Positions 1 to 8,597 of a stretch of DNA of 35,495 bases are shown one piece after another. The notes beneath the pieces are model-generated. The model saw nothing but the letters and a program-made list of their open reading frames with translations. It was not told the DNA's origin and searched no databases. Position numbers and translations under genes: made by a program. Positions within the stretch are counted from its first letter, which is position 1, and the number at the start of each line of letters is the position of its first letter. The DNA is from Chryseobacterium gleum (GTDB lineage: Bacteria; Bacteroidota; Bacteroidia; Flavobacteriales_D; Crocinitomicaceae): contig CAMDAO010000014.1 of NCBI GenBank assembly GCA_945888595.1, positions 1 to 35,495 on the forward strand. Direction: 5' to 3'.

Positions 1-2
1 CT

Positions 3-974
3 TTTTTCGGTTATGTAGCAGGAAACTCTAATACAACAGGTTTTGTAAATACTGCAATTGGAGGAAATGCGCTTCGCAATAACACTACTGGCGAAGAAAA
101 TACAGCTATTGGAGGCCATGCTCTTTACAGTAACACAATTGGACAGCAAAACACAGTTGCGGGTGCTTTTGCGATGCAGTTCAATACCACTGGAAGCGTT
201 AATACAGCTATCGGTCAGGGGGCTTTGAATTTGAACACTAGCGGGAGCTATAATAGCGCTTTGGGCTTTCAGACGCTCCTTTTCAATACTACAGGAACAC
301 ATAATACGGCAAGTGGTTATTTATCAATGAATGAAAACACAACAGGGTCTCAAAATGCAGGCTACGGAAGTTATGCATTGAACAGCAATATTACAGGTTT
401 TGAAAACACAGCAGTTGGTTATTTGGCGCTTACAAACACAACTATTTCAAGCGGAAATACTGCATTGGGTGCTAATGCAGGAGATTATTTAGTTGATAAT
501 GGCAGTAATAATACATTCTTAGGTTACAATGCATCAGCTTTGACTCCTGGCCTTAATAACACTACTACCCTAGGATATAATGCAAAAGTTTCCATTAACA
601 ATGCAATAGTAATAGGAGGCACCGCGGGCGATGCGGTAACCGTTGGTGTTGGAACTACTGCTCCACATTCACGTATGCAGGTAAATGGTTCATTTGCGAC
701 AACCATTGTTGGCACAAACAGTGCGTATACTTTGGGAATTGACGACCAAATAATACTGGTAAAAAACACTACAACCGTTACTCTGCCTTCTGCATTTGGG
801 ATAGCTGGAAGAATGTATACAATAAAAAGACTAGATCCCGGAAACATTTCAACTCTTGCTGCAATCGGGGCAGAAACCATTGACGGTCTCGCAACCCAAA
901 CCATAAATACTAATTATGCAGGAATTACGGTTGTAAGTGATGGCAATAATTGGGTAATTATTTCCAGGTTTTGA
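3..974 (+). CDS. C-terminal part of a repeat-containing surface/adhesin- or tail-fiber-like protein (5' truncated by window edge)
   Basis: Frame 3 is open from the window edge (FFGYVAGNSNTTGFVNTAIGGNAL...) into the ORF listed from 174. Repeats of the form NTTGxxNTAxGxxALxx resemble YadA-head-like repeats. Unique C-terminal domain ends ...GITVVSDGNNWVIISRF. Confidence 0.8.
   Translation, partial: FFGYVAGNSNTTGFVNTAIGGNALRNNTTGEENTAIGGHALYSNTIGQQNTVAGAFAMQFNTTGSVNTAIGQGALNLNTSGSYNSALGFQTLLFNTTGTHNTASGYLSMNENTTGSQNAGYGSYALNSNITGFENTAVGYLALTNTTISSGNTALGANAGDYLVDNGSNNTFLGYNASALTPGLNNTTTLGYNAKVSINNAIVIGGTAGDAVTVGVGTTAPHSRMQVNGSFATTIVGTNSAYTLGIDDQIILVKNTTTVTLPSAFGIAGRMYTIKRLDPGNISTLAAIGAETIDGLATQTINTNYAGITVVSDGNNWVIISRF
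30..437 (+). repeat. Eight in-frame 51-bp (17-aa) degenerate tandem repeats
   Basis: Repeat starts at 30, 81, 132, 183, 234, 285, 336 and 387: NTTGFVNTAIGGNALRN / NTTGEENTAIGGHALYS / NTIGQQNTVAGAFAMQF / NTTGSVNTAIGQGALNL / NTSGSYNSALGFQTLLF / NTTGTHNTASGYLSMNE / NTTGSQNAGYGSYALNS / NITGFENTAVGYLALTN. Confidence 0.85.
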
Positions 975-1133
975 GAAATTTGTTTGACAAAGGGTAATCT
1001 ATTAGTTTATAAGAAAGAAAATAAGTAATTAATAGTATCTTGGTGCACTCAGAACGAATTCAATTTGGGTTCTATTCGTATATGATAAAGTAAAAAAAAT
1101 GAATTTTTAGATCCCACCTTAAACTTATTACGT

Positions 1134-2585
1134 ATGAAATTATTACTACTCTCAAGTCTATGTTTTCTGAGCCCCATCATATTTGGACAAAATCAAATCA
1201 TGTGGGACACAACATCTGATGTTTCCTCTTCCGCTTTCGGGTACAATTTCCCGAGAATAGTTAAGGACGGAGCAGGTGACCCAGTTATCTCATGGACATA
1301 CAATAGTAACATGTACTTTGCCCGTTGGAATGGAGTTGGATTCACTACTCCTATCACTCTTAACACCTCCCCCATCTCTGGGGCAGGATGGATGGGGCCA
1401 GACATTGCTTCAAAAGGAGATACTATTTTTGCAGTGTATAAAGAAACGCCAGAAGCAGACACGAATAGTCATGTGTGGTGCGTAGGCTCATTTAACGGAG
1501 GGATAACATTTAATCCCCCTGTCAGAGTTGATTATATCGGCGATGATATTTGTCGATTTCCCACAGTCACAGTAGATGTTATGGGGAATCCCATCATTGG
1601 ATTTATGAGGCTTGACGCTGGTTTTGGAAATGCTCGATGGGTCGTTTCGAGGTCTACTAACTTAGGGGTGTCTTTTTCCGCTGATGTTCTCGCTAGTGGA
1701 TGGAGCAGTGTCACTTCAGAGGTATGCGATTGCTGTCCAAGTAAAATCGTTAGCGATGGCAATACAGTAGCTATGCCCTATCGAGATAACAACAGTAACA
1801 TTCGAGACTCATGGGTAGGAATATCAACTGACGGTGGCGCTAACTTTAATGGTGGGATGGATGTAGACCAACAAGGATGGATGGTGATGTCTTGTCCTTC
1901 CACTGGTCCTGATGCCGTCATTATTGGTGATAATCTTTATACTACCTATATGAGTGGGGCGATTGGATCAGCAAGAGTATATTACAACATTTCCTCCATT
2001 TCTGCTTTAACGGGATCGATGGCCATTCCACTAGACCAAACATCTACGACAGTATTAACGTCTCAAAATTTCCCACGTATTGATAGCGACTTGAATTCTA
2101 TGGCTTTTATATGGAAACAAGTTTCGGGTGGACAACAAGCGTTGGCCATACAATTTACGGAAGATATCACGACCGGAATAAATCCTCTTTTGGAGATTGT
2201 AGATATTAATAACGTTGGTGCAGTTGATGTAATGATGAATAACGGAACTATTTGGGTTGTTTGGGAAGATGCTTCTTCTGGAACAGTCAAATATAGAAGT
2301 GGAACTTATTCGCAATCTTTAGGCACTAAACCAAGCGATAATTTGCAATCCTATATAACGGTTCAACCCAATCCATCATCTGATGTATGGAAAATAAGCG
2401 GCATTTCTCAATCGCAGCGAACTCACTATGATTTATCAACGATTAGTGGTGAAATAATTGAGCGTAATTCAGTTTCTAATTTTGATAGTAAATTCAATTT
2501 GGAAGTAGATAATTCTGGGTTAAATTCTGGAATTTATTATTTAATCATTTCAGATGATTATTCCATTGAAACACTTAAATTGTAA
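1134..2585 (+). CDS. Secreted sialidase/BNR-repeat-like beta-propeller protein with T9SS type A sorting domain
   Basis: Signal peptide MKLLLLSSLCFLSPIIFGQ; repeated S.DGG..F/S.NLGVSF Asp-box-like motifs; CDCCP motif; C-terminal VQPNPSSDVWKISG...GIYYLIISD...ETLKL typical of T9SS type A domains. Confidence 0.75.
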   Translation: MKLLLLSSLCFLSPIIFGQNQIMWDTTSDVSSSAFGYNFPRIVKDGAGDPVISWTYNSNMYFARWNGVGFTTPITLNTSPISGAGWMGPDIASKGDTIFAVYKETPEADTNSHVWCVGSFNGGITFNPPVRVDYIGDDICRFPTVTVDVMGNPIIGFMRLDAGFGNARWVVSRSTNLGVSFSADVLASGWSSVTSEVCDCCPSKIVSDGNTVAMPYRDNNSNIRDSWVGISTDGGANFNGGMDVDQQGWMVMSCPSTGPDAVIIGDNLYTTYMSGAIGSARVYYNISSISALTGSMAIPLDQTSTTVLTSQNFPRIDSDLNSMAFIWKQVSGGQQALAIQFTEDITTGINPLLEIVDINNVGAVDVMMNNGTIWVVWEDASSGTVKYRSGTYSQSLGTKPSDNLQSYITVQPNPSSDVWKISGISQSQRTHYDLSTISGEIIERNSVSNFDSKFNLEVDNSGLNSGIYYLIISDDYSIETLKL

Positions 2586-2670
2586 AAAAAATAAGTATTT
2601 TTTTTACAGACTGCCTTAATGGGCTAGTAAAATACAAGAAGGAGAATAATATATTTACTATAATTTTTGC

Positions 2671-4674
2671 ATGAAAAAACGAAGCATCATACTCTTCATA
2701 AAAACAGCTTCAATTATTTGTTGCTCGTTTCAATTGTTTTCTCAAACAGCAATTTTACCCGTTAATTCTTATGGTGTTTGGGATAGGTCAAATGCATTTG
2801 ACATTGCTGTAAATACAAATTACAACTATTTGAAAGGTATAAGTGCTGATTTGAACTGGGAAGATCTTCAAATTTTGGACTCTATGCAATCTGACTGGTC
2901 CGAAATTCAGACCATTTTGCAAACGGCATACACCAATGACCAGATGATTAATATTAGCGTAGCAGTTGGACCAGACGCTCCTATCTGGGTATATGCTAAT
3001 GGAGTTCCTGCTGTGCTCACGGATGACACCCAACATCCAGGTTGGACGCAATATCCTTATTATTTGGATGATGACTATAAAAGGTATTATTTCAAAATGA
3101 TAGAGAATTTTGGTAATTTCTTGCGATCACAACCCCAAAATCTATTCGATCATATCGCTTATGTCCAAGTAAAAACAGGATGCACAGGAGATGAAGTTGC
3201 TTATAAAGGAAATGTGCTTAATTCTTCGGAGGATATTTCCGATAATCAATGGTTAGATTTTCGATTACAAGTCTTTGAGAAATATAGATCAACATTTAAC
3301 ACTGGGGATACCAATACCCAAATCAGTCTTCTTTTCAATAACATTGATCCGGTCGACGAACCAGCAGAATGGCAATGGGTATTGAATAATATTACGAATG
3401 GATTTGGAACAAAAGGAGGTGCATACGCAAGAGGACACCATCTTACTGACGAGCTCGATTTTAAAACTACTTGGACTCCTTATCTTGTAAATCCTCAAGG
3501 GTTGCATTTGTTTTCTGCAGCCGAAATGGATCAAACATGGACGAAGCCATTGTACCAAATTAATGTTCCTTTAGGATTTTATTGGGGCGCTTTTAGTGGG
3601 CTGAATACAGGTCTTTCCGTTTGGCTCGTTACCCAAAGTGCTTTGGAAGAAGCACAATCAAGACCAGAATTGCATGATGTTTTTAAGATGTTTAATAAAT
3701 ATTCCAAACAAATGTACCCGAGCACTGCAGATGCAGCATATACCATTTTTCATGAAGGATTAAATGCAGAAAATACTCTTAAATTTCCAACAAGTATTTA
3801 CGGACTAGCCAATCGGTCAAATCAGGCTCGCTATCTTGCAATTTGTAATGCCTATACAAGTCGCGGTGCTCAAATGGATGATGTGTATGCGGCTACTCAG
3901 GGGCAAGTTTATCAACGTGATAGTCAAACAGGATATAATGATGCTGGATGGAATATCGAAGAAGGGAATTATGAAAGGTGGTTAACACAAATAAATCCGG
4001 ATTCAACTTCAATTGGTCTTTTCAGAGTAAGAGGAGTTATTGATGCGAACTCATCAAAGTACGACCGTTTTGCACGTTCTTTTGAGAACAGTACGGGGAA
4101 AAATACCATGTACTTTAAATTCCATTCAGATGTGTTTAGCCATGCAACTCCCGATAGCTTGTCATTTAAAATTACTTGGCTCGATAAAACCCAAAATTCG
4201 ACTTGGTCGCTAAAATACTATAATTTATCTGGTTTACAGACAGCATTAAATAGTACGGGTATAGGTGATAATCAATGGAAAACAACTAACGTAACCATAT
4301 ACAATCCAATTATCAACCAAAATGGAATTTTAGGCTCTGATTTTATGTTGGTGAATACAGATAGCATAGATGATATCTTCCATGGTGTTGAGGTAGATAT
4401 TTCGCGAACAAGTATTTTAACTTCAATTAGTACTATTTCTGATAGCCCTGAAATGTTCATTTACCCCAATCCAACGCCGTCTAGTTTTTATTGGGATGAA
4501 AATATTGTATTAGATGAAATTAATGTTTATAATGCAAAAGGGCAAATCGTTTCAATCGTCAGTAAACCTAAAACCAATTCCTTTAGCTTATTAAGTTTTG
4601 AAAAAGGGATTTATTATATTGTTTTTCTAAAAGAGAAAAAAATAGTATTAACTAAGAAAGTATTGAAAGAATAG
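2671..4674 (+). CDS. Secreted T9SS protein, putative glycoside-hydrolase-like (TIM barrel) of unknown family
   Basis: Signal peptide MKKRSIILFIKTASIICCSFQLFSQ; N-terminal ~400 aa barrel-like composition (YLKGISADLNWEDLQ, YVQVKTGCTGDE); C-terminal MFIYPNPTPSSFYW...GIYYIVFLKEKKIVLTKKVLKE sorting domain. Enzymatic assignment is inference. Confidence 0.65.
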   Translation: MKKRSIILFIKTASIICCSFQLFSQTAILPVNSYGVWDRSNAFDIAVNTNYNYLKGISADLNWEDLQILDSMQSDWSEIQTILQTAYTNDQMINISVAVGPDAPIWVYANGVPAVLTDDTQHPGWTQYPYYLDDDYKRYYFKMIENFGNFLRSQPQNLFDHIAYVQVKTGCTGDEVAYKGNVLNSSEDISDNQWLDFRLQVFEKYRSTFNTGDTNTQISLLFNNIDPVDEPAEWQWVLNNITNGFGTKGGAYARGHHLTDELDFKTTWTPYLVNPQGLHLFSAAEMDQTWTKPLYQINVPLGFYWGAFSGLNTGLSVWLVTQSALEEAQSRPELHDVFKMFNKYSKQMYPSTADAAYTIFHEGLNAENTLKFPTSIYGLANRSNQARYLAICNAYTSRGAQMDDVYAATQGQVYQRDSQTGYNDAGWNIEEGNYERWLTQINPDSTSIGLFRVRGVIDANSSKYDRFARSFENSTGKNTMYFKFHSDVFSHATPDSLSFKITWLDKTQNSTWSLKYYNLSGLQTALNSTGIGDNQWKTTNVTIYNPIINQNGILGSDFMLVNTDSIDDIFHGVEVDISRTSILTSISTISDSPEMFIYPNPTPSSFYWDENIVLDEINVYNAKGQIVSIVSKPKTNSFSLLSFEKGIYYIVFLKEKKIVLTKKVLKE

Positions 4675-4713
4675 CATTATTTGTTTAAATTTAAACAAAG
4701 ATAGCAGACAAAC

Positions 4714-6054
4714 ATGGAGAGAAGACATTTTATAAAACAAAGTACTTTACTTTCTATTGGTGGAATACTCATTCCTTCCCTATTTCTTTCATCTTGTAGA
4801 AAAGAAACCTTATTCGAAGATGTAAATTATGAGGGAAAAGTAATCATAATTGGAGCTGGCGCGGCAGGACTTTATGCCGGGTTTATTTTAAAATCCATGG
4901 GGATTGACTTTGAAATTTTGGAAGCAAGTGGGACAATTGGAGGGAGAATGGGTAAATTAACTGGCTTTGCAGATTACACGATTGATGCAGGCGCGCAATG
5001 GTTGCATGGGCAAAACAGCATTCTTGGTGACCTCGTAAAAGCAAAAAGTGTAAAAACGACTGTTGATGATGCTGGGATTTCGTATTGGTTTAATAATCAA
5101 ATTGTTGATACACTTCCGCAAGATGCATTTATTTTTGAAGGAGAAAATCTTCCAGATATATCCTTTAAAGAGTATGCACATCAAAAAGGTTTGGGTAGCG
5201 AATATGATTACATTGTAGAAGGAATTGCAGGTGATCAAGGAGCTTCGGCTTCTCTCCTTTCAGCATATTGGAACAGCAAAGAGGAAGAAAATTGGGTGTC
5301 AGGAGATGAAGATTTTAAATTCGAAAAATCCTATTTTGATGTAATAGAAGAACATATTGCCCAGCCCATTCTAAGTAATATAAAATTGAATAGTCCGGTG
5401 AAAAGTATTAATTATTCAGCCGATAAAATAACTATACTGGCTATAAATAACAATACTTTTGTAGCCGACAAAGTGATTGTTGCGGTGCCAATTTCAATTT
5501 TAAAACTGAATGAAATAACTTTCACTCCCATTTTACCCGCTGAAAAAACAGAGGCTTTTTCAAAATTTGGCATGGGTGCAGGAATGAAAGTGTTTTTAAA
5601 GTTTACAACAAAATTTTACAAAGATGAATTATTTGGAGGAGCCATTTGTGCTGCCTACGCGGATGATACGATAGGCAAAATAACAACAGATAATGTTTTA
5701 CTAGCTTTTGTAATGGGTGATCAAGCTTCTAACTTGCATTCACTGGGAAATGATGCGGCAATAACAAATGCGCTGCTTCAAGAACTGGATACGATCTACA
5801 ATGGTCAAGCTTCGGTAGCATACATTTCATCAACGGTTTTTGATTATACAGATAAACCATATATCAAAGGTGCCTATTCATACAGTGCAATTGGAATGGG
5901 GAATGCGCGACAAATAGCCGCAGCAACCATCGACAAAAAACTCTACTTTGCAGGAGAAGCAATGAATACAAACGGACATCATCAAACCGTGCATGGAGCA
6001 GTTGAATCTGGCTACAAAGCCGTAATTAACATTTTAAGTGATGTGAAAAAATGA
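4714..6054 (+). CDS. Flavin-containing amine oxidase (monoamine/polyamine oxidase family), predicted exported lipoprotein
   Basis: Dinucleotide-binding motif VIIIGAGAAGLYAG...EILEASGTIGGRMG; C-terminal LYFAGEAMNTNGHHQTVHGAVESGYKA; N-terminal ERRHFIK twin-arginine-like motif and LSSC lipobox. Confidence 0.88.
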   Translation: MERRHFIKQSTLLSIGGILIPSLFLSSCRKETLFEDVNYEGKVIIIGAGAAGLYAGFILKSMGIDFEILEASGTIGGRMGKLTGFADYTIDAGAQWLHGQNSILGDLVKAKSVKTTVDDAGISYWFNNQIVDTLPQDAFIFEGENLPDISFKEYAHQKGLGSEYDYIVEGIAGDQGASASLLSAYWNSKEEENWVSGDEDFKFEKSYFDVIEEHIAQPILSNIKLNSPVKSINYSADKITILAINNNTFVADKVIVAVPISILKLNEITFTPILPAEKTEAFSKFGMGAGMKVFLKFTTKFYKDELFGGAICAAYADDTIGKITTDNVLLAFVMGDQASNLHSLGNDAAITNALLQELDTIYNGQASVAYISSTVFDYTDKPYIKGAYSYSAIGMGNARQIAAATIDKKLYFAGEAMNTNGHHQTVHGAVESGYKAVINILSDVKK

Positions 6055-6737
6055 ACTCAAAAATAGTATTCTACTTCTTTGCATCTCTTATATCCATCTA
6101 TTCTTCAGCGCAAGAATGGAAAGCAGATGTGTCCTATAAATACATGTATTCAAATCAATTGGACAAGTCCATTCAAACATACAATTTTAGTCGTCCGCTC
6201 TTGACAGAAAAACAGCCACTACTAATGAATGGAATCAACACCTCAATTTCTTATATCTTCAAAAATGAGCGAAATTTGAAGCATGGACTAAACGTAAACT
6301 ATGCTTATTTCCGGAGTTCAGCAGAAAATGAAAATTTCAATAATACATTTAATCTACATTTCTTAAATCTAGGCTACATCCTTCATTATGAAAACGCAGA
6401 AAAATGGAAAGGACTTTATTCTGACTTAATTATTTCTGCCACTTCTAGCGTTATTTTAAGAAAGATAAACGGAGAACCTTTTCTATATGATGAAACAAGA
6501 TCAAAAGCATTTGGAATTGGTGGCGATGTCCAATTAAAGTTCGGAACGTATATTAACTTGAAAAATAAAAGTTACATATCCCCATTTATGTCTTTGTCAT
6601 ACACACCCTATTTATTTTCGCCAAACAATGAGGCGGTAATTAATCAAACAAAAGGACTTATAACGAACAATTGGACGTCTATAGTAAGCGGGCAGATAGG
6701 TTTAGCATTTCGTCTAAAACATCATGGAAATGATTGA
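6051..6737 (+). CDS. Hypothetical secreted/outer-membrane beta-barrel protein
   Basis: Signal peptide MNSKIVFYFFASLISIYSSAQ; alternating aromatic/hydrophobic strands to the C-terminus (GQIGLAFRLKHHGND); overlaps upstream gene by 4 bp (ATGA). Confidence 0.6.
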   Translation: MNSKIVFYFFASLISIYSSAQEWKADVSYKYMYSNQLDKSIQTYNFSRPLLTEKQPLLMNGINTSISYIFKNERNLKHGLNVNYAYFRSSAENENFNNTFNLHFLNLGYILHYENAEKWKGLYSDLIISATSSVILRKINGEPFLYDETRSKAFGIGGDVQLKFGTYINLKNKSYISPFMSLSYTPYLFSPNNEAVINQTKGLITNNWTSIVSGQIGLAFRLKHHGND

Positions 6738-6814
6738 CAAAATTGTGGGATCTGCGATTAGAAGATGCAAGAAAATCGAAGTTTTGAAGTTAAATGATAG
6801 CATTTGAAAACATA

Positions 6815-7468
6815 ATGGAAACAAAAAGGAATAGAATAGCAGATTTGGTGAATGAATTTACTTCACAGACTTTAGGTACAGAAATTCCAGAAGGACTTGC
6901 CTTTTCGACTTGTTTTCCACTTTCGATTTTTCTTGACATGCATCAAATTACTACTTCTATTTCTTGCGGTGAAGCCTCAAAAAACAGCAGTATAGTGACA
7001 CACTGTTGGTTGACGCTCGATGATGAAGAATTGATAATAGATCCCACAATTCGACAATTCGACCCAACGATGGAATCAACCTATATGGGGAAATTAAGTG
7101 CGAATGCTATTACTAAACAATATGTTCCTTTAAAAACATCTTATCAAGATTGGTTCGCCAGTGTATATAACATATGGGCAGAGCCATTCATAGACAAACA
7201 GCCAAGAACTTTTAAAAGAGAACCTGCGTTTGAAGACAAAATGAATATGATAAATATTAAAACTGCCACTATACTGTATTCATATATTTTGAAAATAGCA
7301 GCCAAAAATGAATGTATGAGTTTACCGAAATGCGAACGCTATTTTTTACCTATATTTAAATTCTTGCAAGATAAATCTAAAACAGATAAAAAATACATGC
7401 TTACCTTGACAGAAAAAATGCCAAAAGACTTTCATCTTCTTTTTGCAAGAGCACTGCAGAACGCGTAA
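6815..7468 (+). CDS. Hypothetical protein with possible Cys-His-Asp (transglutaminase/papain-like) catalytic arrangement
   Basis: ORF 6794..7468; ATG at 6815 (METKRNR...) is the more likely start. Motifs STCFPLS ... THCWLTLDDEELIIDPTIRQF. Confidence 0.6.
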   Translation: METKRNRIADLVNEFTSQTLGTEIPEGLAFSTCFPLSIFLDMHQITTSISCGEASKNSSIVTHCWLTLDDEELIIDPTIRQFDPTMESTYMGKLSANAITKQYVPLKTSYQDWFASVYNIWAEPFIDKQPRTFKREPAFEDKMNMINIKTATILYSYILKIAAKNECMSLPKCERYFLPIFKFLQDKSKTDKKYMLTLTEKMPKDFHLLFARALQNA

Positions 7469-7547
7469 ATAATTAATAAAATCTAACAAAAAGAACCTTT
7501 TATCCCTATTACTTTTTAGAAAAAAAGGTAAATTTGGATTAATTAGC

Positions 7548-8597
7548 ATGAAAAATAAAATTGTTTTCACTTTTTTGATTTTAGCTTCTATTGGCTTGCT
7601 TGTGTTTGTTATTGCGAAACCGGCAGACTTTGAGCCTGCTCGTGCATTTTATTTCTGGGAGAATAATCGCACTTCGCTGACACCAAATGAAAGTGAAACT
7701 TTGAAAAATTTAAACATAAAAAAACTCTATGTAAAATTTTTTGAAGTAGAAAAAAATGAAGAGAGAGGTATAATTCCTGCAGCAAAATCGGAATTAAAAA
7801 TCAACGATTCTCATTTCAAAAATCTTGCCATTGTTCCGACGGTGTATATTAGAAATAATGTATTCAAAAAAACATCAAAAGAGGAATTAAAAACACTAGC
7901 AAAAAACCTATATTCTCTCATAAAAAAGAGGTTTAAGGAGAATTTTTCACCCCTTCAAACTTCCTTTTTAGAAATTCAAATTGATTGCGACTGGACCGAG
8001 TCTACCAAAGAAAATTATTTTCTTTTCTTACAGTATTTAAACCAAGAAACACCCCAAATCATTTCTGCCACATTGCGGCTTTACGCCTATAAATTTCCCA
8101 ATAAAATGGGAGTATTGCCTGTAGATAGAGCAATGTTAATGTGCTACAATCTATTGTCACCAAAAGATGCAGGCAACAGAAATTCTATTTTGGATTTAGT
8201 AGAATTACAGAAATATATAATTGGCGCAAAAAAATATCCTCTTCCTTTAGACGCAGCAATCCCCATTTATTCATCCGTGCATTTATATCAGAACGATAAA
8301 TTTAAAGCCATGTTGAATGACGAAGATGCAAAATTTAAACAAAAAATTAAGCCAATAAAAGGTTTGTGGTTTTCCATGAAACAAGATACAGTAATCAATG
8401 GCATTTATATTCGAAAAGGAGACCGAATCAAATATGAAATGAATACCTCAAAAAAAATAAATAAAGCGATTGATATTATTAAATCAAATGTTATTTTTGA
8501 TCGGACAACAACGATAGCAATCTATCATCTGCAAGAAGTTGAATTAAAACAATATCGATATGAAGAATTGGCTTCTTTTTATACTCATTTTCACTAG
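7548..8597 (+). CDS. Hypothetical membrane-anchored protein, TIM-barrel-like (possibly DUF3142-like)
   Basis: N-terminal TM/signal MKNKIVFTFLILASIGLLVFVIA; motifs ARAFYFWENN, LYVKFFEVEK, LEIQIDCDWTESTKENYFLFLQYL, MCYNLLSPKDAGNRNSILD. Family suggestion from memory only. Confidence 0.65.
   Translation: MKNKIVFTFLILASIGLLVFVIAKPADFEPARAFYFWENNRTSLTPNESETLKNLNIKKLYVKFFEVEKNEERGIIPAAKSELKINDSHFKNLAIVPTVYIRNNVFKKTSKEELKTLAKNLYSLIKKRFKENFSPLQTSFLEIQIDCDWTESTKENYFLFLQYLNQETPQIISATLRLYAYKFPNKMGVLPVDRAMLMCYNLLSPKDAGNRNSILDLVELQKYIIGAKKYPLPLDAAIPIYSSVHLYQNDKFKAMLNDEDAKFKQKIKPIKGLWFSMKQDTVINGIYIRKGDRIKYEMNTSKKINKAIDIIKSNVIFDRTTTIAIYHLQEVELKQYRYEELASFYTHFH

Noticed and set aside
30-437. 51-bp regular repeats considered as CRISPR or minisatellite
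   Set aside because: Repeats are in frame, degenerate at the DNA level and encode a conserved peptide motif; no spacers or cas genes.
524-904. 126-aa minus-strand ORF
   Set aside because: Antisense to the repeat protein, whose frame has clear protein-level repeats; low-complexity translation.
1009-1030. GAAAGAAAATAAGT shared with the intergenic region near 24890
   Set aside because: A short A-rich match expected by chance in this composition; no flanking similarity.
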